Shown: positions 46,510-55,112, numbered from the stretch's first letter. The stretch is DNA of 64,000 nucleotides from Roseomonas sp. (GCA_020249265.1 JADCGA010000024.1:1-64000), one strand, 5' to 3'. The notes: a model not told the origin generated them from the sequence alone. Numbers and translations: made by a program.

Positions 46510-47483
46510 CGCCGTTCGCCGCTCCTAGCTTCCCATTGCGCGAGATCGAGGCGGAAGAAGTCCTGTACGATTCCTCGGGCCCCAAAGCCTTCCTTGAACT
46601 CAGTTAGCCCGCGGTTCAGGTAGGTACCCTCGTCCTCGTTTGAGTTGCCGAAGTCGAAATAGCGGGCCTTGTCACGGAAGAGGTCAAGAAGCGTCGAGAA
46701 GAGGATGTCGAGCGCGCCGCAGCCGCGCGCCTCGTCGTCCGACGCAATGTATTGCGCGTGGATGGTTTGGCCGCAGAGGAACAGCAGCGTACCCGCACAG
46801 AGGGTTTTGCCCTCGTAGACCGCAAAGAGCCGGATGTTCTCCGGGAAGCGGCTCTGCAGCAGGTGCAACTCCTCGGCAGAATGCACTGGCCGTAGCCCGT
46901 GACGCGAGGCGAGGTTGCCGGCCAGCAAGCCCCAGAAAGCGTTGATGTCCGCGCTCTCGCGCACGACTAGCCCCGTCTTCTGCGCCTTCTTCGCGCCGCG
47001 GCGGCGACGCTCTTGGACCGGCGCCTGGGCAACGAGGTCCACGGTCTGGGTCATGTCTCGTCTGTAGAGAGCGGCGCCGTGATAGAAGAGCGCGTAGCGA
47101 TCCTCGTCGGCCGGCATGCGGTGATAGATGGGTGGAACCGCCTTGTAGACGATCTCCTCCGCGCCCTGGGCGCGGCAATGCGTAAACCACGCGGCGAAGA
47201 TGTCGAGCGCGAGCGGAGCCAGCATGGTCTCATCGCAGATCATCCCGCCATAGGAGAGTCCGGCGTGGCTGGTGATCCGCACGCTGGATCGATTGGCCGG
47301 AAACAGCGCAAGCAGACGGCCGCCAGCGTCGGTGACCAAGGCGGACGCATCGACAAACCGCTCTGAGTGGTAGTCCATGAAGCCGCGCATGAACAGGAAT
47401 GTGCCGTTCTTGCTGCGCGCGATGAACGCGTCCCACGCCGCCCGATCCTCCGGTGCGTAGGGCCGGACGATTAGCTCAACCAT
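46506..47483 (-). CDS. FemAB/BioF2-like GNAT acyltransferase
   Basis: A 325-residue protein of the GNAT-fold FemAB-like group. The N-terminal half has DRAAWDAFIARSKNGTFLFM and MDYHSERF; the C-terminal half has the acyl-acceptor region LFAVYEGKTLCAGTLLFLCG and YFDFGNSNEDEGTYLNRGLT with FKEGFGARGI. Such proteins transfer amino-acyl or acyl groups to peptidoglycan, lipids or sugars. It overlaps the acyltransferase gene upstream by eight bases. Module A has no equivalent, so it is specific to module B. It may attach an amino acid or acyl group to the glycan, which is inference. Confidence 0.75.
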   Translation of the reverse strand: MVELIVRPYAPEDRAAWDAFIARSKNGTFLFMRGFMDYHSERFVDASALVTDAGGRLLALFPANRSSVRITSHAGLSYGGMICDETMLAPLALDIFAAWFTHCRAQGAEEIVYKAVPPIYHRMPADEDRYALFYHGAALYRRDMTQTVDLVAQAPVQERRRRGAKKAQKTGLVVRESADINAFWGLLAGNLASRHGLRPVHSAEELHLLQSRFPENIRLFAVYEGKTLCAGTLLFLCGQTIHAQYIASDDEARGCGALDILFSTLLDLFRDKARYFDFGNSNEDEGTYLNRGLTEFKEGFGARGIVQDFFRLDLAQWEARSGERR

Positions 47484-48165
47484 CCGACTTGACGCGGAAG
47501 AACCGCCTGGCGCCTACGGCCGATTTCGGGGTGCTCTCGGCGCGATACATTGCGTCGGCCTCGGTGTCCTTCGTGATTAGCGTGCCGGGGCCGATCCAGT
47601 TGTCAGGGCCGATGCTGACCTGGTCCGCAATGGTCGCGTTGACTCCCAGGAAGCTGTTGCGCCCCACGCGGCAATGGCCGGAGACGACGACATGCGACGC
47701 AATGAAGACATGGTCCTCGATGACGCTGTGGTGGCCGATGTGGTTCCCGGACCACAGGATCACGTTGTCGCCGATGGTGCAGAAGGGCTGCACAACGTTG
47801 TTCTCAAAGATGAAGCTGTTCTCCCCCACGGGCACGTTCCGCCAGACCAAGGCGCGCGGACTCACATAGGTGGCGAGGCCGTAGCCGCGCGCCCTCATTT
47901 CGGCGCAGAGGCGCGCGCGGGCACGGTTCAGCTCGCGGTAGGTAAGCGCGACGAAGGCGTCGTGCGTCTCCGCCTGGCAGTGTGCGGCCAGCTCTTCCAG
48001 GACGTGGACCGGCCGGCCCAGCAGAGTATCGCGCCGGTGGAAGGCGGCGCTCACGGCGAAGGCCGCGACGTCGTAGTCGCCGGCCTCCTCGAAGAGCTCG
48101 CAGGCCACTTCGGCGAAGGAACTGTCACCGACGATGACGAGCTGGCGCTTGGGGGTACGGGCCAA
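47476..48165 (-). CDS. Left-handed beta-helix sugar acyltransferase, module B
   Basis: A 229-residue protein like module A: Rossmann start LVIVGDSSFAEVACELFEEA, hexapeptide repeats VPVGENSFIFENNVVQPFCT and GNHIGHHSVIEDHVFIASHV, ending VGARRFFRVKSDG. The start is a TTG at 48165 with AGGAGG eight bases upstream, inside the last codons of the methyltransferase gene. In this operon with ketoisomerase and aminotransferase, it is the best candidate for the FdtC/QdtC-type step, N-acetylating a dTDP-3-amino-3,6-dideoxyhexose. O-acylation is the alternative. Confidence 0.83.
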   Translation of the reverse strand: MARTPKRQLVIVGDSSFAEVACELFEEAGDYDVAAFAVSAAFHRRDTLLGRPVHVLEELAAHCQAETHDAFVALTYRELNRARARLCAEMRARGYGLATYVSPRALVWRNVPVGENSFIFENNVVQPFCTIGDNVILWSGNHIGHHSVIEDHVFIASHVVVSGHCRVGRNSFLGVNATIADQVSIGPDNWIGPGTLITKDTEADAMYRAESTPKSAVGARRFFRVKSDG

Positions 48166-48167
48166 GG

Positions 48168-48917
48168 TTAGGGCCTCCTGATCAGGATATCTTCCCGACG
48201 GTTCATCATTGGCAAGCCGGAGCCTTGAGGCAGCACAAAGGACTGGAAGCCAGCGGCGCGGGCGCGCGCGAGAATTCCCAGCACCACTGCGTCGTCGATC
48301 TGTCCGGGCTCGGGCGCGTTGAAGCGGTAGTCGGGCGCGGGCTGCCCTGCGTAATGCTCGGCGTGATGCGTGCGGCCCGCCGGGCTCGCGAAGAAGCGCT
48401 TTCGCATGCTGACATTGGGGATGTCGCCGATCAGCAGCCCGCCCGCCACCTCGTCCAGTAGCGTCAGGGCCGAATCGATGAAGCGGTCAAGGCTGGCTTC
48501 TGCGAAGACGTACTGGATCACGCTGTAGACCAGGATGGCATCGAACGGCCCGGCGTCGCGCAGGGCAGGCAGGCAGGCGGGGAAGGGGCCCTCAACTTTG
48601 CGGATCAGCGGTCCGTCCGCCAGCTGGGCGAGGATCTCGGGCCCGTCCACCAGAGTCAGATGCTGGCCAAGCTCGACGGCCCGGCCGACGATGCAACGGG
48701 ATAGGTCGCTGCAGCCAATGCCGATATCCAGGATTCGGGCGCCTTGCCGCATGAAGGCGGGAAGCTTGCCGTCGATGTCCGCCAGGATCGCCTCGCTCCG
48801 CCCCGCGCGGAAGGCGTCGGGAAAGCCCGCCTTCTCGTTGCCGGACAGCTGCGCCTGCCCGGCCCTGTGACGAAACGCCTCGTAGCCCGCGACGTCGTAG
48901 CCAGGACTCTTGCTCAC
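48168..48917 (-). CDS. Class I SAM-dependent methyltransferase, module B
   Basis: A 249-residue paralogue of module A: AFRHRAGQAQLSGNEKAGFP, SAM loop ILDIGIGCSDLSRCIVGRAV, LVDGPEILAQL, VYSVIQYVFAEASLDRFIDS, GDIPNVSMRKRFFASPAG and terminal MNRREDILIRRP. The GTG at 48917 gives a start matching module A; the open frame continues upstream only into the aminotransferase gene. It overlaps nothing but lies two bases from the acyltransferase start. Codon usage is more extreme GC3 than module A, so the two copies have different histories. Confidence 0.8.
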   Translation of the reverse strand: MSKSPGYDVAGYEAFRHRAGQAQLSGNEKAGFPDAFRAGRSEAILADIDGKLPAFMRQGARILDIGIGCSDLSRCIVGRAVELGQHLTLVDGPEILAQLADGPLIRKVEGPFPACLPALRDAGPFDAILVYSVIQYVFAEASLDRFIDSALTLLDEVAGGLLIGDIPNVSMRKRFFASPAGRTHHAEHYAGQPAPDYRFNAPEPGQIDDAVVLGILARARAAGFQSFVLPQGSGLPMMNRREDILIRRP

Positions 48918-48933
48918 GACGCGCCCCGCACCC

Positions 48934-50046
48934 TCAAGGCCCGCCCAGCATAGCCAGGGCTCGCTCCAGGCGCTTGGCGACAGCATCCACTTGTCTATCC
49001 TCCATTTCGGGCCAGAACGGCAGGCTGAGCACTTCCGAGGCCGCGCGCGTTGATTCCACCAGACCCGAAGTGCAGTGGCTGTCCTGGTAAAGCCGCTGCA
49101 GATGTGGCGGCGTCGGGTAGTGCACCAGCGTGCTGACGCCCAGCTCGGCCAGCGCTAGCTGTAGCTCGTCCCTCCGGCGGCTGCGGATAACGTATAGATG
49201 CCAGACCGCTTCCGGATCCACCTCCGGGCGAACGATGCTAGGTAGTCCTGCGAGCAGGGCGTCGTACCGCCCGGCGAGCGCGCGCCGGCGCTCCGTCTTC
49301 GCGGCGAGGAGGGGCAGCTTGGCGCTCAGGAAGGCGGCTTGAAGATCGTCCAGCCGCGAGTTCACGCCGCTCTCGTCATGCCGGTACTTGATGATGGAGC
49401 CGTAGTTGCGGAGTCTGCGGATGCGCTCGGCCAGGGCGTCGTCGTCCGTGGTCACGGCGCCGCCATCGCCGAGCGCGCCTAGATTCTTCGTAGGGTAGAA
49501 GCTGAAGGCCGCAGCGCGGCCGAGCCCGCCGACGCGGCGTCCGCGATGTGTGGCGCCATGCGCCTGCGCGGCATCCTCGATCAGCGGCAGCCCGTGCTCG
49601 CCTGCGACCTCTGACAGCGCGTCCATCGCTGCCGGGCGGCCATAGAGATGCACGGCCATGATGGCCCTCGTGCTCGGAGTGATGGCCGCCCGCACGAGGG
49701 CGGGGTCGAGATTGAAGCTCGCGGCATTGACGTCGACGCCGACTGGCCTGGCGCCGCACTGGCTGACCGCGAGCCAAGAGGCGATGAAGGTGTGGCCGGG
49801 TACGATCACCTCATGGCCGGGCCCGATGCCGAGCCCGCGCAGGATGAGGGTGATCGCATCCAACCCGTTGCCGACGCCGATGGCGTGACGCACGCCGCAG
49901 AAGGTCGCGAATTCCGCCTCGAACCGAGCGAGATGTTCACCGAGGATGTAGTGGCCCCCGTCGATTACGGAGGCCGCGGCGCCGAGGAGATCTGCGCGGA
50001 TGTCACGGGTCGCGCCGCCAAGATCGTAGAAGGGGATATCCTGCAT
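48934..50046 (-). CDS. DegT/DnrJ/EryC1/StrS-type sugar aminotransferase
   Basis: A 370-residue PLP enzyme with IPFYDLGGATRDIRADL at the start, GNGLDAITLILRGLGIGPGH, the acidic VPLIEDAAQAHGA-like block (LPLIEDAAQAHGATHRGR) and Schiff-base Lys187 in FSFYPTKNLGALGDGG. Such enzymes aminate 3- or 4-keto nucleotide sugars. Preceded by a ketoisomerase four bases away, it fits FdtB/QdtB, making dTDP-3-amino-3,6-dideoxy-galactose or -glucose. The ATG at 50046 was chosen; the open frame upstream is antisense to the ketoisomerase-coding region. Confidence 0.9.
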   Translation of the reverse strand: MQDIPFYDLGGATRDIRADLLGAAASVIDGGHYILGEHLARFEAEFATFCGVRHAIGVGNGLDAITLILRGLGIGPGHEVIVPGHTFIASWLAVSQCGARPVGVDVNAASFNLDPALVRAAITPSTRAIMAVHLYGRPAAMDALSEVAGEHGLPLIEDAAQAHGATHRGRRVGGLGRAAAFSFYPTKNLGALGDGGAVTTDDDALAERIRRLRNYGSIIKYRHDESGVNSRLDDLQAAFLSAKLPLLAAKTERRRALAGRYDALLAGLPSIVRPEVDPEAVWHLYVIRSRRRDELQLALAELGVSTLVHYPTPPHLQRLYQDSHCTSGLVESTRAASEVLSLPFWPEMEDRQVDAVAKRLERALAMLGGP

Positions 50047-50050
50047 GGGT

Positions 50051-50515
50051 CTAGCCTGTGGCGCCCTGCTGCGCAGCGTAGGAACGGAAGTCCTCGTAGG
50101 AGCGGATATAGTCGGCCTCGTCATAATGCATGGAGGCCAGCACCAGGCACACGGCGCCGCCGGAGAAGTCGTCGATCTCGCGCCACACACCAGGCTCGAC
50201 CAGGAGGCCGCTGTCTGGGCGCTTGAGCATGAAAGTCTCGCGGCGCTGCCCATCTTCCAGGCGAATCGTGAAACTGCCGGAAAGCGCTAAGAAGAGCTGC
50301 CGGAGCTGCCTGTGGGCATGGCCCGCCCGGACCGATCCGCTTGGCACGTCGTAGATGAAATAGACGCGCTCAATCTTAAACGGCAGGTTCGTCTCGCTTT
50401 CGATCACTGTAAGGTTGCCACGCCGATCAGCGATCTTAGGCAGATCGAAGGTTTTCCAACGAGTCGTTTGAATCACCGTCCGTCGCTGAGCCCTCGGCCG
50501 CGCTGGTGTATCCAT
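50051..50515 (-). CDS. dTDP-6-deoxyhexose 3,4-ketoisomerase (FdtA/QdtA/WxcM cupin)
   Basis: A 154-residue cupin of the FdtA/WxcM family: DRRGNLTVIESETNLPFKIE, VYFIYDVPSGSVRAGHAHRQ with the active-site His residues, GSFTIRLEDG and VWREIDDFSGGAVCLVLAS. The reaction converts dTDP-4-keto-6-deoxyglucose to a 3-keto-6-deoxyhexose, the substrate of the adjacent aminotransferase. The fold cannot separate FdtA (galacto product) from QdtA (gluco product). It is the first gene of the operon running to 45532. No rmlA/rmlB is in the window. Confidence 0.9.
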   Translation of the reverse strand: MDTPARPRAQRRTVIQTTRWKTFDLPKIADRRGNLTVIESETNLPFKIERVYFIYDVPSGSVRAGHAHRQLRQLFLALSGSFTIRLEDGQRRETFMLKRPDSGLLVEPGVWREIDDFSGGAVCLVLASMHYDEADYIRSYEDFRSYAAQQGATG

Positions 50516-50807
50516 TGAGCCACGAACCCTTCCTACCCCGATTCACACTTCCGTGAAGCCTACCCAGATCCATTTTTTTTGGAAAGTCCTGCGCTGCCCC
50601 TTCACAGGACTTGTGCGGATTCCCATGATTTTCGCCCATTAGCACAAGTCACTCAATTTCGGATGGCAACCCACGAACCAGAGATCTTTCTAGTTCTTAT
50701 TGATCAAGCGAGCAGCCCCAGTCTAACAGAGTCCGCCTTCCACTGGATAGTGGTTCGCCTGGGCCGCTGCCGTCTTGCGTTCGCCGCGGGGATGTGAGGG
50801 AAAGTTA
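50516..50807. promoter_or_regulatory. Divergent promoter region of the glycan genes
   Basis: About 290 bases between the divergently read ketoisomerase and GT61 genes, notably richer in A+T than its flanks, with a run of eight T at 50573-50580. Promoters for both operons are expected here. No clear -35/-10 pair was assigned. GAGGGA at 50796-50801 is the ribosome site of the GT61 gene. Confidence 0.55.
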
Positions 50808-52745
50808 GTGGTGATTGCGACCACCATGGTTAACGATCCCACGTCTTGGGAAGCGGGTCATGCAAATATGCGCTCTCTGCTGCGATACATGGCCCAGTCC
50901 GGGATAAATGCGTTCACGATCTTCACGACATTTCTTGTTCTTCATGCCCCGCGCCGACATTGCGGCAAGTCGGTGGCTGGTTCAGAGCATGATTTCGGGG
51001 CGGGGCACTTCGTGCGCCGCGCGCTCGGTTTCTATATTGCGGGAAAGGGGCGCGACCTGCGCCCCCTGGTTCCCGTCTATGTCAGCCAGTCCCCGGGCAC
51101 GGTTCCGTCGCTGCGGCACGGGCGGACGTTGGTTGCGGCTCCCCTTGTCGGCCTTCGGATCTTCTTCGCTAATATATTGAAGGTTCGGGGATTTTTTTCC
51201 GATGCCGAGGATCTCTACGAGGTCCTGACACAGGACGGATCGTCCTGCCCGCTCGCGCTGACTGGCCTCGGCGACCTGCTGCTGTTGCGGGCAGGCTGGA
51301 ACCGCGAGCGCGAGCCCTATCTGGCCGGCGGCATACTGCTGGACGTCCTGGGCGAAGGTCGTTCCCTGGGCCAAGCAGGATCCTACTCCGACGCGATTCG
51401 GGTGTTGCAGCAGGCGGTGGCCCTCGGCGGCGGCGCGGACAGCCAGTGGCTGCTCGCGATGGCGCTGCTGGGCGCCGGACGGCACAGCGAGGCGGTCGCA
51501 GCACTCGAGGCCTATCGTGTGTTGGCACATGAGATCCCCGGCGCGCTGGGCGCCGACTTCCAAGTCAGGCTGGCCCGCGCCCGCCTAGGCCTGGACGGCA
51601 ACGCCGCCCTGGAGGACTACCGCTCCTACCTGGGGGAGTGGTCGGGATGGATACGCGTCGACCGGCTCGACCTGGAGTCGGAAGCGGAACACGTTGCGCG
51701 GACGGGGCTCGCCGACCCGGCCCGCGTCGAAGAAGCGGCCTTGCAACTCAAGTCCAAGATCATCCTTTCGAGCGCGACCAGGTTCTTCAAGAATGTGGCG
51801 ACCTTTCCCGCCTCGGCAGCGAAAGTAGTCGAGGATGCTGAAATCCTTCCGGGCCGCGGGGTCATCGCCGGCGGGGAGCGCCTGCTGTCCGGCTCATTCC
51901 CGATCCCTCCGGTTCACTGGCCGCTCTTCTCGCCCTGCCTTATCCCCCTGTCCGATCGCGAGGCCATCGTGTCCCGCAGGAGCGCGGTGAGGTTCGAGGT
52001 GGAGAATTGCATCTATATCGGCAGCAACGACAACTATTATCACTTCATCATCGACGAAATCGGAAGATTGGCCGCCATCGAGGATGATCCGCGATTTGCG
52101 AGCAATCCGATCCTGATCGACGACCGAGCCCGGCTTTGGCAGCGACAGCTTCTGGTACGCCTCGGAATCCCGCAGTCCCGATTCAAGGTCGTCGACCTCA
52201 CCGTGTCGCTTCTGGCGCGCCAACTCGTGCTGCCTCCGCTTCTCTCCAGGAACATGATCGCGCATCCCAAGGCTGTGCAGTTCCTGCGGCGGCGCCTCGC
52301 GCCGGAAGCAGATTCGGCATCGCCGGTGCCCGGGCGGCGCCTCTACCTCGCGCGCCGGAGCCAGGGGATCCGCGAGGCCCGGCTGCTGAACGAGCGCAGC
52401 CTGATCGAGCGGTTCAAGCGGGCGGGCTTCTCCATCGTCGATACCGGCTCCATGAGCCTCGGCGAGCAGATCGAGCTGTTCTCCGGCGCCGAGGTTATCG
52501 CAGGTCCTGGGGGGGCGGCCTTCACGAACATCCTCTTTGCGCCGAAGGAAGCCCGGATGCTGACGCTCGCGCCCACGGGCGTTATCTGCGAGACCTTCAC
52601 CAGCATCGCGCACATTATCGGCCAAGACGCCTGGTGCTGCGCGGGCGTGAGCTACGCCCGCCCCCATCCGCAATGGATCTGGACGACCTTCGACTTCGAG
52701 ATTAAAGAGTCTGACATTGATCTTGCTTTGGAGCAGGTCCTTTAG
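50808..52745 (+). CDS. Glycosyltransferase family 61 protein
   Basis: A 645-residue protein. The C-terminal ~300 residues are a GT61 (DUF563) domain: IYIGSNDNYYHFIIDEIGRL, the RRLYLARRSQ-like block (PGRRLYLARRSQGIREARLL) and EVIAGPGGAAFTNILFAPKE. The middle (about 130-260) has TPR-like helices (GSYSDAIRVLQQAVALGGGA; RHSEAVAALEAYRVLAHEIP). The first 120 residues are unassigned. It probably adds a sugar to a surface glycan. The GTG at 50808 with GAGGGA six bases upstream was chosen; ATG 50826 is a later option. It leads a three-gene plus-strand operon. Confidence 0.82.
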   Translation: MVIATTMVNDPTSWEAGHANMRSLLRYMAQSGINAFTIFTTFLVLHAPRRHCGKSVAGSEHDFGAGHFVRRALGFYIAGKGRDLRPLVPVYVSQSPGTVPSLRHGRTLVAAPLVGLRIFFANILKVRGFFSDAEDLYEVLTQDGSSCPLALTGLGDLLLLRAGWNREREPYLAGGILLDVLGEGRSLGQAGSYSDAIRVLQQAVALGGGADSQWLLAMALLGAGRHSEAVAALEAYRVLAHEIPGALGADFQVRLARARLGLDGNAALEDYRSYLGEWSGWIRVDRLDLESEAEHVARTGLADPARVEEAALQLKSKIILSSATRFFKNVATFPASAAKVVEDAEILPGRGVIAGGERLLSGSFPIPPVHWPLFSPCLIPLSDREAIVSRRSAVRFEVENCIYIGSNDNYYHFIIDEIGRLAAIEDDPRFASNPILIDDRARLWQRQLLVRLGIPQSRFKVVDLTVSLLARQLVLPPLLSRNMIAHPKAVQFLRRRLAPEADSASPVPGRRLYLARRSQGIREARLLNERSLIERFKRAGFSIVDTGSMSLGEQIELFSGAEVIAGPGGAAFTNILFAPKEARMLTLAPTGVICETFTSIAHIIGQDAWCCAGVSYARPHPQWIWTTFDFEIKESDIDLALEQVL

Positions 52746-52813
52746 GCCTATGCGGGATACCCGAAGTTTGAGCGCGTGACTTTGGGGGCCGGTCGGGCTG
52801 AGGGAGGTTAGGC

Positions 52814-53641
52814 ATGCAGGAGCGACAGTTTTTTGAAGCCTATGGAGTCACGGAGCGCCTGCCCCAGGCGGACGCGATCGACGAAGCCGTGGCGGAGCTG
52901 CGCATTAACGGTGTCACGACGCTGGCCAGCGGACTTTCCGCCGATTTCATCGAAATGCTCAGGCGCGGGCTGGACGAGGTCTACACGGTTCAGGCTGCAG
53001 AAATGGGAGGCGAGGAGAAGCTCCTCAGCATGAACGACGCTGACATCGCCCGATGCATGCTGTCCTATGACCCAAACTACCTGACTGCGGCGACGGCACC
53101 GCCTCTCCTCGAACTGACCCGCCGCTTCATCGGCCCGCAGTTCGTGCTGCTGATGCAGAACGGAATCTTGAACCGGCCGGAGCGGGAGAACTACCAGGCC
53201 AAGTGGCACCGGGACCTAAACTATCAGCACTGGACCAGTTCCAAGCCGCTGGCCATGAACGCGCTGCTTTGTCTCGACGGCTTCACCCTCGAGAACGGCG
53301 CGACGCACGTCCTGGCCGGAACCCAGCATGTTGCGTCCTTCCCGACCGACGCCTTCGCGCGTGCGCATGAGCGGCAGATCACAGCACCCGCCGGCTCCTT
53401 CCTGATCATGGACGCAATGATGTTCCACCGCGCGGGCATCAACCGTTCGAAGAAGGTGCGGCGGGCGGTAAACCACGTGATCGGCCTACCCTTCATGGCC
53501 CAGCAGATCGACATTCCCAGCGCCATGGCTCGCCGCGGTCAGCGCGTGCCGGCTGATCCGGCGATCCGGAACTATCTCGGCTACCGATGGTCGCCGGCGG
53601 CGGACGCCGTCGAGTGGCGTTCACGACGCCTTCCCGCGTAA
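52814..53641 (+). CDS. Phytanoyl-CoA dioxygenase (PhyH)-family protein
   Basis: A 275-residue Fe(II)/2-oxoglutarate oxygenase: iron ligands His132 and Asp134 in WHRDLNYQ and His205 in MMFHRAGIN, the 2-oxoglutarate Arg nearby in KKVRRAVNHV. The fold is complete. PhyH enzymes in glycan loci are thought to hydroxylate a sugar or lipid moiety. A GGGAGG ribosome site precedes the ATG. It is followed by an FkbM methyltransferase in TAATG overlap, so hydroxylation and then O-methylation is a reasonable inference. Confidence 0.87.
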   Translation: MQERQFFEAYGVTERLPQADAIDEAVAELRINGVTTLASGLSADFIEMLRRGLDEVYTVQAAEMGGEEKLLSMNDADIARCMLSYDPNYLTAATAPPLLELTRRFIGPQFVLLMQNGILNRPERENYQAKWHRDLNYQHWTSSKPLAMNALLCLDGFTLENGATHVLAGTQHVASFPTDAFARAHERQITAPAGSFLIMDAMMFHRAGINRSKKVRRAVNHVIGLPFMAQQIDIPSAMARRGQRVPADPAIRNYLGYRWSPAADAVEWRSRRLPA

Positions 53642-54693
53642 TGAGTCCGCGAGGTCGCGACATGCTGATCGGACTCTATGGCGCCGGCACGATGGGGCGG
53701 GCGATCGGCCGCGCGGTAGACTTCCCTTTCACCTTCGTTGACGACACGCCGAGCAAGATCGGCACTATGATCGACGGTCACGACGTGGCCAGCTTCGCGG
53801 AATTCTCGCGTGCCCCCGAAGCGACGCGGCGGCTGTACATCTGCATCTACCAGCCTGGCTTCTCCTATCTGAGGAAGCGGGACGAGCTTCGGCAGGTGTG
53901 TCCTTCCATCGACGTCCGACCGTTCACAGAGATCTTCCAGTCGCCGGTGGCGGACCGGCTCCTCCCCTACCTATTCTTCGAAAAGGCCGAGGAACTCCGC
54001 TCCAAGCTCCCTCGCTACGAAAAGGTCCGGGGGCTGCTGGAGGACGAGCTGTCGCGCCGGACACTGGATGGCCATATCAGGTTCCGGCAGACCGGACGCT
54101 TCGAGGAAATCGTCAGTACGCCCCGGCAGGACGTGCCCTTCCTGCGAGAGGTGCTGTCGCCCGACGTCACCTATGTGGACGGCGGCGCCTTCGATGGGGA
54201 CACGGCGGAGGACTTCCTCGAACTCGCGTCCGGGCGGTTTGGCCGCATCCATCTCGTCGAGCCCGATGCGCGGAACCTGGAGCGGGCGAAGCTGCGGTTC
54301 CAGGGCCGCATCGATCCCGATCGGATCGCATATCATCCGACGGCGATCGGCACGCGCCACGGCCTCGTTGGCTTCAACGCGCTAGGCTCGGTGGGCTCCG
54401 CTGTCGACGAGGCGGTAGACGAGAAGGTTCGGACAGTCCCTCTATCGGCGTTCGGGTCAGATTCGCAAATGTACATCAAACTCGACATCGAGGGGCTCGA
54501 GATCGACGCGATCGCGGCGGAACTGGATTTTCTATCGTCTTGCCGTCCCTTACTGGGGATCAGCGTGTATCATCGCCCCGACGACCTGCTGGATGCGGTG
54601 AAGCTGATCCAGACGGCCAGTCCGGAATATCGCCTCTACCTGCGATGCCATGGGGAAGCGGGTGAGGATCTCTTGCTCTACGCGATTTCCTGA
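53641..54693 (+). CDS. FkbM-family methyltransferase with N-terminal Rossmann-like domain
   Basis: A 350-residue protein. Residues 1-110 resemble a nucleotide-binding fold (MLIGLYGAGTMGRAIGRAVD) as in PglD-type N-domains. The rest is an FkbM methyltransferase: VTYVDGGAFDGDTAEDFLEL (SAM motif I), IHLVEPDARNLERAKLRF, and the hallmark MYIKLDIEGLEIDAIAAELD. FkbM enzymes O-methylate sugars and polyketides. The ATG at 53641 overlaps the PhyH stop; an ATG at 53662 with GAGGT upstream is a possible alternative. It ends the operon before the IS3 remnant. Confidence 0.85.
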   Translation: MSPRGRDMLIGLYGAGTMGRAIGRAVDFPFTFVDDTPSKIGTMIDGHDVASFAEFSRAPEATRRLYICIYQPGFSYLRKRDELRQVCPSIDVRPFTEIFQSPVADRLLPYLFFEKAEELRSKLPRYEKVRGLLEDELSRRTLDGHIRFRQTGRFEEIVSTPRQDVPFLREVLSPDVTYVDGGAFDGDTAEDFLELASGRFGRIHLVEPDARNLERAKLRFQGRIDPDRIAYHPTAIGTRHGLVGFNALGSVGSAVDEAVDEKVRTVPLSAFGSDSQMYIKLDIEGLEIDAIAAELDFLSSCRPLLGISVYHRPDDLLDAVKLIQTASPEYRLYLRCHGEAGEDLLLYAIS

Positions 54694-54752
54694 CGTCTGC
54701 CCGGTCGGATGCCGATGCAAAGCTACCAGGCGATGACTTGGCGCGAGAAATC

Positions 54753-55112
54753 TGGACCTGTCGCGTATTTATGCCGCTCCGATTTCTCGTTTGGGCTGCC
54801 TGGCGATCGAATGCCAGGGGGTTTTTCCCTCCCAATGCTGAATGCCTTCTGCTCGGGTTGTAGAAGCGCTCGATGTAGTCGAACACATCAGCTCGGGCTT
54901 CGTCTCGGGCGCGGTAGACTTTGCGGGCTGTGCGTTCGGTCTTCAATGACGAGAAAAAGCTCTCCATCGCGGAATTGTCCCAGACGTTCCCGGCACGGTT
55001 TATCGAACAGGTGATGCCGTTATCGGCCAGCAGGTGCTGAACCTGTTCGCTGGCGTATTGCGATCCCTGGTCCGAGTGATGAAGCAGTGCGTCGGCCTTT
55101 CCGCGACGCCAG
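54753..55112 (-). mobile_element. IS3-family element, C-terminal remnant
   Basis: On the minus strand the frame reads WRRGKADALLHHSDQGSQYA, VWDNSAMESFFSSLKTE and FYNPSRRHSALGGKNPLAF: the second Asp and the Glu of the DDE integrase of IS3 OrfB. The first Asp, OrfA and the left end are missing; homology stops near 55112. The normal stop is changed to CAA, so the frame runs on out of the element. The right end (TG at 54753-54754) and sub-terminal bases match the element at 1-141 with some substitutions. Dead remnant. Confidence 0.8.
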
